63,719 nucleotides of DNA, from assembly GCA_036489315.1 (NCBI GenBank), contig DASXFZ010000006.1, positions 1-63,719 of the forward strand, in the 5' to 3' direction. A program made the translations under genes and the position numbers. Source of the DNA: Candidatus Cybelea sp. (lineage in GTDB: Bacteria > Vulcanimicrobiota > Vulcanimicrobiia > Vulcanimicrobiales > Vulcanimicrobiaceae). How positions within the stretch are numbered: the stretch's first letter is position 1; each line of letters begins with the position of its first letter. Shown one piece after another: positions 16,597 to 25,883 of the stretch. The notes below the pieces were generated by a model. The model was not told where the DNA came from. It searched no databases and was given only the letters and a program-made list of their open reading frames with translations.

Positions 16597-17976
16597 CTAG
16601 GCGGTGGTTGCGTGGAGTTCGTACGGAGCGTGGGTCGACGGGACGTTCGGGTAATCGCCGACGAAGCACCCCAGACACATATCTTCTCGCTTACGCCCTA
16701 CCGCACCGATCAGGCCGTCGAGGCTGAGATAGCCGAGCGAATCGGCGCCGGTCTTGCGGCGGATCTCGTCGACGGTGTAGTTTGCGGCGATCAGCTCGTC
16801 GTAGGTCGCCATGTCGACGCCGAGATAGCAGGGATGCTTGATCGGCGGCGAGGTGATGCGCAGGTGCACTTCGCGCGCCCCGGCCTCGCGCACGAGTGCG
16901 ACGATGCGCGGCGTCGTCGTGCCGCGGACGATCGAATCATCGACGACGATGACCCGTTGATCGCGCAGGTTCTCGACCACGGGATTAAACTTGAGATGGA
17001 CGCCGCGCGAGCGCATGCGCTGGTCCGGACTGATGAACGTGCGCCCGATATACCGGTTCTTGATGAGCCCCTCGATATACGGCAAGCCGCTTTCGGCAGC
17101 GTAGCCGATGCCGCCGGCGACGGCGGAATCGGGGACGGCCATTACGACGTCGGCCTCGACCGGATGCTCGCGCGCCAGCTGCCGGCCCATCTCGTAGCGC
17201 GCCATGTAGACGGAGCGGTCGTTGAGCCGCGAGTCCGGGCGCGCGAAGTAGATGTATTCGAACATGCACAGCGCCTGCTGTGCGTCCTCGACCGGCATCC
17301 GAAGGGTCTCGAGTCCGGAGGCGGTAATCCGCACGATCTCGCCGCGTTCGATCTCGCGCACGTACTGAGCGCCGACGGTTCCCAGCGCGCAGGACTCCGA
17401 GGCGACGACGTAGCCGCCCTCGCTGAGCGCGCCGAGACAGAGCGGCCGCACGCCCCACGGATCGCGGAAAGCATAGAGTTCGTCTTGCGTGCAGAGGACC
17501 ACGGAGTAAGCGCCGCGCGCGCGCGCCAGTACCGAGGCGATCCGGTCGAACATCGAGCCTTTCGACTCGACGATCAGCTTCGCCATGATTTCGGAATCGG
17601 AGGTTGCCTGCAGCACCGTCGTGGGGGAGAGCGACTCGCGCAGCTCGTCGGTGTTGGTCAGGTTCCCGTTGTGTGCAAACGCAAAGTCGCCAAGCTCCGT
17701 GCGTTCGAGCAGCGGCTGCGCGTTGACGACGATCGACGAACCGGTCGTGGAATAGCGCGTGTGGCCGATCGCGATGTAACCGCTGAGTTCGCTGAGAATC
17801 TCTTCATCGAAGATGGCGCCCAGCAGGCCCATCTCTTTGTGCGAACGGATCGTCCCGCCGTCGGCTGCGGCGATACCCGCCGACTCTTGTCCGCGATGCT
17901 GCAGCGCGTAGAGCGCAAAGAACGCGAGGCGGGCTGCATCGCGTCCGGGTGCGAAGACTCCGGTTATCCCGCACAT
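16597..17976 (-). CDS. purF: Amidophosphoribosyltransferase
   Basis: First step of purine synthesis: PRPP plus glutamine to phosphoribosylamine. The protein begins MCGITGVFAPG, so the N-terminal nucleophile Cys is exposed without a long propeptide. Further marks are ALYALQHRGQESAGI, GHTRYSTTG, FAHNGNLTN, and the PRPP-binding VIVVDDSIVRGTTTPRIV. Cysteines in ITSPPIKHPCYLGVD and REDMCLGCFVGDYP fit the iron-sulfur or equivalent region of the Bacillus-type enzyme. 459 residues. Followed by the HTH gene and preceded by the BI-1 family gene. Confidence 0.97.
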   Translation of the reverse strand: MCGITGVFAPGRDAARLAFFALYALQHRGQESAGIAAADGGTIRSHKEMGLLGAIFDEEILSELSGYIAIGHTRYSTTGSSIVVNAQPLLERTELGDFAFAHNGNLTNTDELRESLSPTTVLQATSDSEIMAKLIVESKGSMFDRIASVLARARGAYSVVLCTQDELYAFRDPWGVRPLCLGALSEGGYVVASESCALGTVGAQYVREIERGEIVRITASGLETLRMPVEDAQQALCMFEYIYFARPDSRLNDRSVYMARYEMGRQLAREHPVEADVVMAVPDSAVAGGIGYAAESGLPYIEGLIKNRYIGRTFISPDQRMRSRGVHLKFNPVVENLRDQRVIVVDDSIVRGTTTPRIVALVREAGAREVHLRITSPPIKHPCYLGVDMATYDELIAANYTVDEIRRKTGADSLGYLSLDGLIGAVGRKREDMCLGCFVGDYPNVPSTHAPYELHATTA

Positions 17977-17998
17977 CTCACACCATTATACCAGGCCG

Positions 17999-18670
17999 CT
18001 AGTCTGAAGATCGTCTCCCGCCAAAAATCTGCAGCAAGGCAAGGAAGATATTGATCGCGTCCAGGTAGATGCTGGTGGCCATCTGGACGGGCGTGAGGCC
18101 ATCTCCCCCGGCGCGCAAGCGAGCAAAATCGATGAGTACCAGGCCGGAGAAAATCACCAGCGTCAGCCACGCATAGGTCTCCGGATGGATAAAGCGCACG
18201 AAGAGCGAGATGACGCCGACGACCACTAAACCGAGCAAGGCGATCGTAAAGATGCCCGCAAAGCGGCGCAGGTCCAGCCCGGTGCCATAGACGATCGCCG
18301 CCAAGGCAAACATGCCGAGCCCCGTCGTGAGGGCCGCGTTGACGACGACGTCGGGCCCGAAGGCGGTGAGATACTGGTGGACGACCGGCGCGATGCCGAT
18401 CCCTTCGCAGAACGTGAATGCGTAGAAGAGAATCAGCGAGAGCGGCTCGTTTCGGCGCGCAGCGTTCATCGCCAGGAGCAGAATGAAGCCGACGATCATC
18501 GCGACCAAGCCGAGCCCGTATGGTACGCCCTGGAAGAGCCATGCGGCCAGCGCGGTTACGCATAAGCCCAGCGCCGTGAGACCCAGCACCTGCGCGAGCA
18601 TCGAGTTGACCGGCACCGCCGGAGCAGCCGGGCCGCCATACGGCGGCTGCGGTTGAAAGCGATAAGCCAT
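17999..18670 (-). CDS. Bax inhibitor-1 / YccA family membrane protein
   Basis: 223 residues with about seven membrane helices. The ATG at 18670 has AAGGGACGT just upstream; the cytoplasmic N-terminus is Pro/Gly-rich (YRFQPQPPYGGPAAPAVPV), as is common in bacterial members. Family marks include LILFYAFTFCEGIGIAPV, GMFALAAIVYGTGLDLRRF, and the final LVIFSGLVLIDFARL and TSIYLDAINIFLALLQIFGG with the conserved Asp pair. Members of this family (TMBIM/YetJ) include pH-sensitive calcium leak channels. It sits between purD and purF without an evident link to purines. Confidence 0.93.
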   Translation of the reverse strand: MAYRFQPQPPYGGPAAPAVPVNSMLAQVLGLTALGLCVTALAAWLFQGVPYGLGLVAMIVGFILLLAMNAARRNEPLSLILFYAFTFCEGIGIAPVVHQYLTAFGPDVVVNAALTTGLGMFALAAIVYGTGLDLRRFAGIFTIALLGLVVVGVISLFVRFIHPETYAWLTLVIFSGLVLIDFARLRAGGDGLTPVQMATSIYLDAINIFLALLQIFGGRRSSD

Positions 18671-18748
18671 ACGTCCCTTAATATCCCTTTCCGGAGCGCC
18701 AAGTTGCAGTCGGCAGGGTGGGCATCCTGCGCCCCAGGCCAAAGCCGC

Positions 18749-20017
18749 CTACAGCTTGCCGATATCCGTACGATAGGTCAGGCCGCCGGCCTTCAGGCGC
18801 GTTGCCAGCCCTTTGACGCTCTCGTAGACGCGCGCACGCGCTTGCTCGAGGTCGTCGCCGAGCGCGGTGACCGTGAGAACCCGGCCGCCGCCGCTGCTTA
18901 TCGTTCCATCGCGGCGTTTCGACGCACCCCAAAAGACGTGGCAGCCCTCGGGAAGCGAGGTTCCGGCGTTCAGACCTTCGATCGGCGTACTGCTGCGGGG
19001 ATAATCGGCGGTTGCCAATACGACGCCGGCGCAGTAGTGCGGTAGGACCGTCGTTGCCGACAGATCGATCGCGCCTTGCGCTGCGGAGCCCAGCAGCCCG
19101 GCGAAATCGCCGCCGATGCGCGGCACGAGCACCTGCGTCTCCGGATCGCCGAAGCGCGCATTGAACTCGATGACTTTCGGGCCGTCCGCGCACCACATCA
19201 ACCCGCAATAGAGTACGCCGACGTACTCTTCACCTTCGGCGAGCAGCCCGCGCAGCAGCGGCGCGAGAATGCGCTCGCGCACGCAGTCGTAGAGGTCGTC
19301 GGGAAATCCCGCGGGCGGCGAGTACGCGCCCATGCCGCCGGTATTCGGACCGGTATCGCCGTCCCCGGCGCGCTTGTAATCGCAGGCGCCCGCAAACGGA
19401 AGGATCGCGCGCCCGTCGCAGATCGCAAAGACGCTCACTTCTCGTCCCGCAAGCGGTTCCTCGAGCAAGAGATCGAGGCCGCCGCCGGGCACCTTCCCGT
19501 GCTCGTACCAGTCGGTGACGATCGCGCGTGCGGCCTCGGTGTCCGGCGCTACGACGACGCCCTTACCGGCAGCAAGACCATCGGCCTTGACGACCACCCC
19601 GCCGCCTTGCCAAGCATCGAGCGCGCTGCGCGCCGCATCGAGCGAATGCACGATGATCGCCTTGGCGGTCGGAATATCGTGGCGATCCATAAAACGCTTG
19701 GCAAAGATCTTGCTCGACTCTAAGCGTCCGGCGGAGCGATTCGGCCCGAAGACGGCGATGCCGGCCTCGCGCAGACGGTCGCCGACGCCGGCGGCGATCG
19801 CGGTCTCCGGGCCGAGCACGACCAGGTCGATCTTCTCGCCTAGCGCGCGTTGCGTTATCCCTTTGCCGTCGGTCGCGGCGATCTCCCAGTTCTCGCCGCG
19901 CGAGGCGGTGCCGGCATTACCCGGCGCCGCGAAGATCGCACTGCACGACGGCGATTGCGCCAGCCGCCACGAGAGCGCGTCCTCGCGCGCGCCGTTACCG
20001 ACGACGAGGATGCGCAC
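18749..20017 (-). CDS. purD: Phosphoribosylamine-glycine ligase (GAR synthetase)
   Basis: ATP-grasp ligase joining glycine to phosphoribosylamine. The start MRILVVGNGAREDALSWRLA and the motifs FGPNRSAGRLESSKIFAKRF, VVKADGLAAGKGVVVA (ATP loop), NTGGMGAYSPP and EFNARFGDPETQVLVPR define PurD. 422 residues, normal. The gene begins three bases after the guaA stop, so the two are surely co-transcribed. Confidence 0.97.
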   Translation of the reverse strand: MRILVVGNGAREDALSWRLAQSPSCSAIFAAPGNAGTASRGENWEIAATDGKGITQRALGEKIDLVVLGPETAIAAGVGDRLREAGIAVFGPNRSAGRLESSKIFAKRFMDRHDIPTAKAIIVHSLDAARSALDAWQGGGVVVKADGLAAGKGVVVAPDTEAARAIVTDWYEHGKVPGGGLDLLLEEPLAGREVSVFAICDGRAILPFAGACDYKRAGDGDTGPNTGGMGAYSPPAGFPDDLYDCVRERILAPLLRGLLAEGEEYVGVLYCGLMWCADGPKVIEFNARFGDPETQVLVPRIGGDFAGLLGSAAQGAIDLSATTVLPHYCAGVVLATADYPRSSTPIEGLNAGTSLPEGCHVFWGASKRRDGTISSGGGRVLTVTALGDDLEQARARVYESVKGLATRLKAGGLTYRTDIGKL

Positions 20018-20020
20018 GCG

Positions 20021-21562
20021 TTATTCCCACTCCACGGTGGCCGGCGGCTTGGTCGTGATATCGTAGGCCACGCGGTTGACGCCGCGCACTTCGTTGACGA
20101 TCCGCGCGGAGATTCGCTCGAGCAGTTCGTGCGGAAGGCGCGCCCAGTCGGCCGTCATACCATCTTCGCTCGTGATCGCACGGACGGCAACCAGATTCGC
20201 GTACGTCCGCCCGTCGCCCATCACGCCGACGCTTTTGACCGGGGTCAGAACGGCGAAGTACTGCCAAGGGTGCGGGGAGAGCGTCGCGCCGTCGATCTCT
20301 TCGCGAACGATCGCATCGGCCGCGCGCAAGACTTCGAGCCGCTCTTGCGTTACATCCCCGATGATCCGCACGGCGAGGCCCGGCCCGGGGAACGGCTGGC
20401 GCCCGACGATCGCTCCCGGCAGACCCAGCGCCCGCCCGAGGTTGCGGACTTCGTCTTTGAAGAGCATGCGCAGCGGCTCGATCAGTGCGAGATTCATCTC
20501 TTCGGGGAGGCCGCCGACGTTGTGGTGCGACTTGATCTTTTGACCGGCCTTGCTCTGCGGCGTCTTCGATTCGATGACGTCGGGATAGAGCGTCCCCTGG
20601 ACGAGATATTTGACGCCGGGAATCTTCGCCGCCTCTTGCTCGAAGACCGAGATGAACTCGTGGCCGATCGCGACGCGCTTGCGCTCCGGATCGTCGACGC
20701 CCTCGAGCTTGTGCAGAAAGCGCTCGCGCGCGTCGACTGCGACGACGTTGAGGTGCAGCACGTCGCGAAACGCCGCAACGACTTCGGCGGCCTCGTTTTT
20801 GCGGAGCAGGCCGTGGTCGACGAAGACGCAGGTCAGCTGCTCGCCGATCGCACGCGCAACCAGCGTTGCAGCAACCGCCGAGTCGACGCCGCCGGAGAGC
20901 GCACAGATCGCCTTGTCGCCGCCGACCTGCGTGCGGATCTCCTGAACCGACGTCTCCAAGAATGATTCCATCGCCCAGTCGCTGCCCAGACCGGCGATCT
21001 GGTGCAGGAAGTTGTCGAGAATGATGCGCCCGTATTCGGTGTGCACGACCTCCGGATGGAACTGAACGCCGTAGATCTTCTTCTTCGGATTGCCCATCGC
21101 GGCGACGTGGCAGCGGGCCGTCGCGGCGAGCGGGTGATAGCCCGACGGCAGCTCGACGACGGAGTCGCCGTGCGACATCCAGACGCGCGACTCTTCAGGA
21201 ACGCCGTCGAAGAGCGGTGTCGCGCGATCGGCGACGATCAGCGTCGCCGGACCGTACTCGGCGTGATCGAGCTGAATTAGCTCCGCGCCGACGTCGCGCG
21301 CGAGCAGCTGCATCCCGTAGCAGATCCCCAGGATCGGTACGCCCGCGCGCACGATCTCTTTGTCCATCTCGGGCGCTCCCGCAGCCAGCGTACTCTGGGG
21401 GCCGCCGGAGAGAATCAGCGCATCGGGATTGCGCAGCGAGAGCGCGCTCCACGGCGTATCGTAGGGAACGATCTCGCAGTAGACGCCCGATTCCCGCGCG
21501 CGCCGCGCGATCAGCTGGCTGTACTGCGCGCCGAAATCGAGAATCAGAACCGTGTGCGCCAT
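20021..21562 (-). CDS. guaA: GMP synthase (glutamine-hydrolysing)
   Basis: Aminates XMP to GMP. An N-terminal class I glutaminase domain has [16 protein letters not shown] with the nucleophile Cys and [11 protein letters not shown] with His and Glu. The ATP-pyrophosphatase domain has [13 protein letters not shown] (P-loop) and [13 protein letters not shown]. The C-terminal dimerisation domain has [13 protein letters not shown] and ends [18 protein letters not shown]. 513 residues, normal. Ten bases separate it from tpx upstream. Confidence 0.97.
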   Translation of the reverse strand: MAHTVLILDFGAQYSQLIARRARESGVYCEIVPYDTPWSALSLRNPDALILSGGPQSTLAAGAPEMDKEIVRAGVPILGICYGMQLLARDVGAELIQLDHAEYGPATLIVADRATPLFDGVPEESRVWMSHGDSVVELPSGYHPLAATARCHVAAMGNPKKKIYGVQFHPEVVHTEYGRIILDNFLHQIAGLGSDWAMESFLETSVQEIRTQVGGDKAICALSGGVDSAVAATLVARAIGEQLTCVFVDHGLLRKNEAAEVVAAFRDVLHLNVVAVDARERFLHKLEGVDDPERKRVAIGHEFISVFEQEAAKIPGVKYLVQGTLYPDVIESKTPQSKAGQKIKSHHNVGGLPEEMNLALIEPLRMLFKDEVRNLGRALGLPGAIVGRQPFPGPGLAVRIIGDVTQERLEVLRAADAIVREEIDGATLSPHPWQYFAVLTPVKSVGVMGDGRTYANLVAVRAITSEDGMTADWARLPHELLERISARIVNEVRGVNRVAYDITTKPPATVEWE

Positions 21563-21572
21563 CGCCCTTTTG

Positions 21573-22115
21573 CTAAGCGGCGGCGGCCGCAGCGGCCTTC
21601 AAGGCCGCGTCGTAATCGGGTTCCGATGCGACCTCCGGTACGAGCTGGACGTACGAAACGGTGCCGTCCTTGGCGATGACGACGGTCGCGCGGGCCAGCA
21701 GCCCGAGTTCGGAGATCAGCAAGCCGTAGTTGGTGCCGAAGCTGCGTCCGCGGTAATCGGAGAGCATCTCGAGCGCCACCCCGCCTTGTTCGGTGCCCCA
21801 GCGGGTCATCGCAAACGGCAAGTCCATGCTGACGACCCAGGCCTTCACGCCCTCTGGGAGCTCGCCGAGACGGGCATTAAACTTCTGCGATTCGAGCGAG
21901 CAGACGCCCGTGTCGAGCGACGGCACGACGATCAAGAGCGCGGCGCGCTTTCCGGCATCGAGGAGCGCCTCGCGGTTCACGGTCGATAGATCTTTGGCGG
22001 TCAGCTCAAAATCGGGCGCCGGATCTCCCACGCGCAGCTCCGGGCCGAGCAGCGTCATCGGGTTGCCTTTGAAGGCGACTGCGCCGGCTCGCTGCGGTAC
22101 GTTGCCAACGGTCAT
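21573..22115 (-). CDS. tpx: Thiol peroxidase (Tpx-type peroxiredoxin) lacking the usual resolving Cys
   Basis: Peroxide-reducing enzyme of 180 residues. GAGGAGGAACTCT precedes the ATG. Tpx marks are [15 protein letters not shown] and [16 protein letters not shown] with the peroxidatic Cys at about residue 72. The segment that carries the resolving Cys in E. coli Tpx (DLPFAQxRFCG) reads [16 protein letters not shown] here, with no Cys; the only cysteine in the protein is the peroxidatic one. It would therefore need an outside thiol for recycling. Lies between purP2 and guaA. Confidence 0.92.
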   Translation of the reverse strand: MTVGNVPQRAGAVAFKGNPMTLLGPELRVGDPAPDFELTAKDLSTVNREALLDAGKRAALLIVVPSLDTGVCSLESQKFNARLGELPEGVKAWVVSMDLPFAMTRWGTEQGGVALEMLSDYRGRSFGTNYGLLISELGLLARATVVIAKDGTVSYVQLVPEVASEPDYDAALKAAAAAAA

Positions 22116-22159
22116 AGAGTTCCTCCTCGTTCGAAATGGCGTAATGCTTTGGAATGAAT

Positions 22160-23302
22160 TTACGTCAACACGTCGGCGAGACGATTGGTGTCGCGAGCCA
22201 TCACGACTTCCATCGCGATCCGTTCCCCGACCGAAACGTCGCGCCCCCAGCGATAGGCCGAGTAGGGCGTATAGCGCGTGCCCGGCGAGCCGGCGATCCG
22301 CAGGGAGACGTCGTAGCACACGAGCTCTTTGGGCGGTCCGGCTGCGACGATGCACTGCAGCGCGAACGGACCGATGATGCCCGGCGGCACCAGCTCGCGG
22401 GCCGCTTTCACGAAGCGCTCGCCCATCTCGAAAGCGGGTCCCAGTAACGACTCGACGACGGTCGCCGCGATGTGGCCGGCCTCTTCGAGGCGCATCGCGA
22501 TCCCGCGTACCGCATCGAACGCCGACGGCGGCACGTTGCGAAAACCTTCAAGATTGGTCTGCCGGCGCGTGTCGGTGCCGGAGAGCTCGAGCTCGTCCAA
22601 CAGCGGCGAGTAAAAAAGGTTGAAGTTCACCGAAGGGCCGAGTGCGAATTCCTCGATCCGCGCCGAGGTGATTCCGTGGGCCGAAATCATGCCCTCCTCG
22701 AGCAGCCGGTCGCGCGTCGAATAGTACTCCTCGGGAGAGGACGCGAGAAAGAAGGCGCGCTCGAACGAAACGCGCGCGTGCGGCGCCTTCACCATCACGA
22801 GCCGGTCGATCTCGTCTGGCGAAGCATACCGGCGCGGATGGCGAATCGCGGCGCGGCGCAAGAGCGTGTATTGATCGACGGCGGCGTGAAGCGAGCGTTC
22901 CTCGGCCCGCAGCAGGCGGCGGCTGCCGAAGAACGGCACGAGCATCCGGTTTTCGATCTCGTCGTAGCCATACGTCGCGTGCAGGTAGACTTCGAAGGAG
23001 CGATTGGCGATGAAGATCACGTTGCGCCCGAGCAGTTCGTGTTGGACGCTTTCGTTGAGGATATCGGGAAATGCGGCCAGCTCCAGCACCTCGTCGACGC
23101 ACCCGCGCCCAACGGGCGACTCCTTTCGCGCGAAGTGACGCGCGTAGATTTGCTCGCGGCCTTGCGCGGTGACTACCAGATTCCGCAGGCCTTGCGCACG
23201 GGCCCCGTAGGCAACCTCGAGCGCCGAGTGGCTGCCGATCGAACAGAGCGTCAGCGCGGAACGATCGTACGCGGCCAGAGCTGCGGCTGCTGCGTCGTTC
23301 AC
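22160..23302 (-). CDS. PurP-like ATP-grasp protein, divergent second copy
   Basis: 380 residues, homologous to archaeal PurP (formate-dependent AICAR formyltransferase) and to the neighbour at 24398-25420. The shared N-terminal GSHSAL motif is present (LCSIGSHSALEVAYGARAQG), as are NVIFIANRSFEVYL, FFGSRRLLRAEER and VNFNLFYSPLLDELELSGTD. The glycine-rich ATP loop of PurP is replaced by VKAPHARVSFERAFFLAS, so catalysis is uncertain. It could be a second subunit, a paralogue with a new role, or a regulatory copy. Its ATG overlaps the stop of the exported-protein gene. Confidence 0.82.
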   Translation of the reverse strand: MNDAAAAALAAYDRSALTLCSIGSHSALEVAYGARAQGLRNLVVTAQGREQIYARHFARKESPVGRGCVDEVLELAAFPDILNESVQHELLGRNVIFIANRSFEVYLHATYGYDEIENRMLVPFFGSRRLLRAEERSLHAAVDQYTLLRRAAIRHPRRYASPDEIDRLVMVKAPHARVSFERAFFLASSPEEYYSTRDRLLEEGMISAHGITSARIEEFALGPSVNFNLFYSPLLDELELSGTDTRRQTNLEGFRNVPPSAFDAVRGIAMRLEEAGHIAATVVESLLGPAFEMGERFVKAARELVPPGIIGPFALQCIVAAGPPKELVCYDVSLRIAGSPGTRYTPYSAYRWGRDVSVGERIAMEVVMARDTNRLADVLT

Positions 23303-24417
23303 GAGGGGCCGAGGAGTTTACGAGCTTGCGGGCTGTCCTGATATTCGACGGTAAGGATCGCCTTTAACTGGCCGGCGGCGCGCCCGGACTGCTGATCGGT
23401 CATGCGTTGGAGCGTCGTATAGCACCAATAGAGGAGCATCGGCAGGTCGCGATCGCGCGGATAGACTTCCTGCATCGCGACGATCGCCTTGGCAACCTGG
23501 AAGGCCTGATCGCTCTCGCGGTTTCCGTAGTTGTAGTCGAGCATGAAGTTGATGTGCTTGAGCTCGTTCTCGATTCCGAGAATCGACATGCCCAAGGGCC
23601 CGAAGTACTCGTCGGCGGGCGCGAGCATCGAGAGGTAGGCGTCGTGCGGCATCACGGTAACCGTGGCGATCACGCGAATCGGATCGACCGCCTTCAATCG
23701 CGTCAGAAACGTCTGTGCGTTGGTTACGTCCTGCGAGGTGTACCCGTCGCGTCCGGCGTCCGCGCTCTGTGCCGCGGCCACGAACTCGTTCCCCCAGGTC
23801 GTCGGCAGGTGCGCGACCGGAAAGCTCGCCGCGGCCGCGCGGGTCAGGGCGAGCGAGCGCCACTGGGGGTCGCGCGTCAGCAGCCAGCCGCGCCAGTTCG
23901 CCTCGACCTGCTCGATCAGCGCGTCGCGGTCGCCGGGATAGGCGCGAACGTTGGCGGCGGCGTCCTCGTCGGCGTAGCGCGCGAGCTGCTCGGGACTATT
24001 CTCCGAGTTGACTCGCGCAAGCAGCGCCTGGGCCTGCCCGATCGTCGCCGTATCTTCAGAGTGCTTGCTGACCCAGTCGGCGGCCTCGCGCACCCACCAG
24101 ACGGCGCCGTCGTGATTGGTCAATGGATTGTAGTGCAAGCCGCTGCCGATCGCGACCGTCAGCGAACAGAGCACCGGATAGTTGGGATCGGTCGGGTACT
24201 GCAGCGAGTAGGCGCGCCCGGCGTTGAAGATCGTCGACAGATAGACCGACTGCGAACGAAAGTTCCAACCGTCGGCGTTTCCTTTGGCGAAGGCATCCTT
24301 CATTTGCTGGTAGAGCACCGTGGGATCGGCCATCAGGGCCGCCCGGCCAGCGACCGGAGCGGCGAGGATTCCGGCCGCGACCAGCGCCGCGGCCAGCTTA
24401 TACGACGCTCGAATCAT
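23299..24417 (-). CDS. Exported helical protein of unknown function between the two purP genes
   Basis: 372 residues with a clear signal peptide (YKLAAALVAAGILAAPVAGRA). The mature part is helical and repeat-like, with segments resembling tetratricopeptide units (PTVLYQQMKDAFAKGNADGW, DTATIGQAQALLARVNSENS, DAAANVRAYPGDRDALIEQV). No family is recognised. It overlaps purP1 by 20 bases at its start and purP2 by 4 bases at its end, so all three are translated together, which is odd for an exported protein beside cytosolic purine enzymes. Confidence 0.8.
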   Translation of the reverse strand: MIRASYKLAAALVAAGILAAPVAGRAALMADPTVLYQQMKDAFAKGNADGWNFRSQSVYLSTIFNAGRAYSLQYPTDPNYPVLCSLTVAIGSGLHYNPLTNHDGAVWWVREAADWVSKHSEDTATIGQAQALLARVNSENSPEQLARYADEDAAANVRAYPGDRDALIEQVEANWRGWLLTRDPQWRSLALTRAAAASFPVAHLPTTWGNEFVAAAQSADAGRDGYTSQDVTNAQTFLTRLKAVDPIRVIATVTVMPHDAYLSMLAPADEYFGPLGMSILGIENELKHINFMLDYNYGNRESDQAFQVAKAIVAMQEVYPRDRDLPMLLYWCYTTLQRMTDQQSGRAAGQLKAILTVEYQDSPQARKLLGPS

Positions 24418-25420
24418 CCAGGACCAGGCGGAGGTTGTTCGTCAGCAGAGCGTTCTTGATCTCGCGCGCGATCCGCCGCCCCGTCGACATCGGCTCGGAG
24501 TAGTTGAGATACGAGTAGGGCGAGCCGTCGATGAAGAGGTTCGTTCCAGCCACGATGCGCGCCGAGATCTCCATCACGTAGAACTGAATGTCGGGCGTGA
24601 TGATCGTTTCGATGCAGAAGGCGCCGAAGAGGCCCTTGGGTCCGCAGATTTCCTGGCTCACGCGCACGACGTCGTCGCCCATGCGCAGCGCCTCGGCGAG
24701 CATCGACTCCCGCAGCGAGACCGGCTGATTGCCGACGACGACGTACGAAGGGTCGACGTTCATGCCTTCCTGCGCGGCGGCCGGGATGCGCCCCAGGGAA
24801 TCGACGTTGGTTTCGTAGCGGCGATCCATCGACATGATCTCGAGCTTGTTCTGCAGCGGCGAATAGAAATAGTGAATGTAGAGCGGTACGCCGATGACGT
24901 ATTCCTGAATGATGTAGGCTTCCTTGAGATCGGCGGCGCGGGCCTCGAAATCTTGCGCATCTCTAATGAACATGTATCCTTTACCGCCCGCCGCCCCGTA
25001 GAGCTTTACGATAACCGGCCGGTCGATCTCGGCGCCGCTGCGGAACTGGCGCGGCAGCTTCAGGCCGGCCCGCGAGAGCCAGTCGCGCTGCAGCTCGCGG
25101 CTCGCCTCCCAATCGAGCACGGCCTTATTCCCGAAGTAAGGGATCGTCATCTTCTTATGCTCTTCGAGCGAGAGGTACGCGACGAACGATCCGTGCGGAA
25201 CGATGATGCACTTGCGGCGTTGGAGCTCGTCCATCAGCGTCATGAACTGCGAGTACCGCTCCAAAACGATGACGTCGTCGACAAAAGCAAAGTCGCGATA
25301 GAGCCGCTCGGTATCGCGGTTCGAAATCGCCAGGGTCCCGAATCCCTCGTCGTGAGCGCCCTTGAGAATCTGCAGGGCGGAGTGCGAGCCGAGCGTCGCG
25401 ATGGTGTACGGCCGGTTCAT
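24398..25420 (-). CDS. purP: Formate-dependent AICAR formyltransferase (archaeal-type PurP)
   Basis: Predicted to make FAICAR from AICAR, formate and ATP, replacing the folate-dependent half of PurH. 340 residues. PurP marks are ATLGSHSALQILKGAHDEGF, KCIIVPHGSFVAYL, TIPYFGNKAVLDWE, the ATP-grasp loop VIVKLYGAAGGKGYMF, YIIQEYVIGVPLYIHYFYSP, and GAFCIETIITPDIQFYVMEI with metal-binding acids. PurP is known mainly from Archaea, where two copies are common. It follows purS by 52 bases and overlaps the exported-protein gene. Transfer from Archaea or an old bacterial lineage are both possible. Confidence 0.87.
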   Translation of the reverse strand: MNRPYTIATLGSHSALQILKGAHDEGFGTLAISNRDTERLYRDFAFVDDVIVLERYSQFMTLMDELQRRKCIIVPHGSFVAYLSLEEHKKMTIPYFGNKAVLDWEASRELQRDWLSRAGLKLPRQFRSGAEIDRPVIVKLYGAAGGKGYMFIRDAQDFEARAADLKEAYIIQEYVIGVPLYIHYFYSPLQNKLEIMSMDRRYETNVDSLGRIPAAAQEGMNVDPSYVVVGNQPVSLRESMLAEALRMGDDVVRVSQEICGPKGLFGAFCIETIITPDIQFYVMEISARIVAGTNLFIDGSPYSYLNYSEPMSTGRRIAREIKNALLTNNLRLVLDDSSVV

Positions 25421-25472
25421 CGGATTTTACTCTACTCGCCTTGGCTGGGAATGTCCCGTTTTCATCACGGCG

Positions 25473-25883
25473 TCAGTATACTGCGCGTTCGATCGCGGGG
25501 TTGCAGAGAAGCCGCTCGATCGCGGCGCGTAAGCCGCCGGCATCGAACGGCGCACCGTGCGCATCGAGCAGCCGCCACGCGGTCGCGGCGGGCCTTCGAC
25601 TCTGCTGCGGGTGCGCTTCGGCGTCGAGCGATTCGATCCAAACCTCGCCCGCACGCGGCGCCGGCCGCGCGAGGATCGTCGCGACGTGCTTATTCGGGTT
25701 GAAGATCCTCTCGTCGGCTTCGATGCGCCGCAGCAGCGCGTGCGAGTCGCCGCCGTCGTCGAACAACCAGATCTCGCTGCGCTCGACGTGCCCGACGCCC
25801 AGCCCCAGCCGGCGCAGCACGACCGCCGCAGTATACGCCGTGTTGTCGGGAATTTTCAGTGCGATCGCAACGGCGACGTTCAT
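25473..25883 (-). CDS. purS: PurS-like subunit of FGAM synthase, with C-terminal extension
   Basis: PurS bridges PurL and PurQ in the FGAM synthase complex. The ATG overlaps the purQ stop (ATGA). The first 80 residues resemble PurS: VAIALKIPDNTAYTAAVVLR, LGLGVGHVERSEIW and FNPNKHVATI at the usual ends of strands. PurS is normally about 80 residues; this one has 136, with an extra 55 residues (AWRLLDAHGAPFDAGGLRAA) not seen in the family. Sequence similarity is modest, and position after purL-purQ carries much of the call. Gene order L-Q-S is the reverse of the usual S-Q-L. Confidence 0.75.
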   Translation of the reverse strand: MNVAVAIALKIPDNTAYTAAVVLRRLGLGVGHVERSEIWLFDDGGDSHALLRRIEADERIFNPNKHVATILARPAPRAGEVWIESLDAEAHPQQSRRPAATAWRLLDAHGAPFDAGGLRAAIERLLCNPAIERAVY

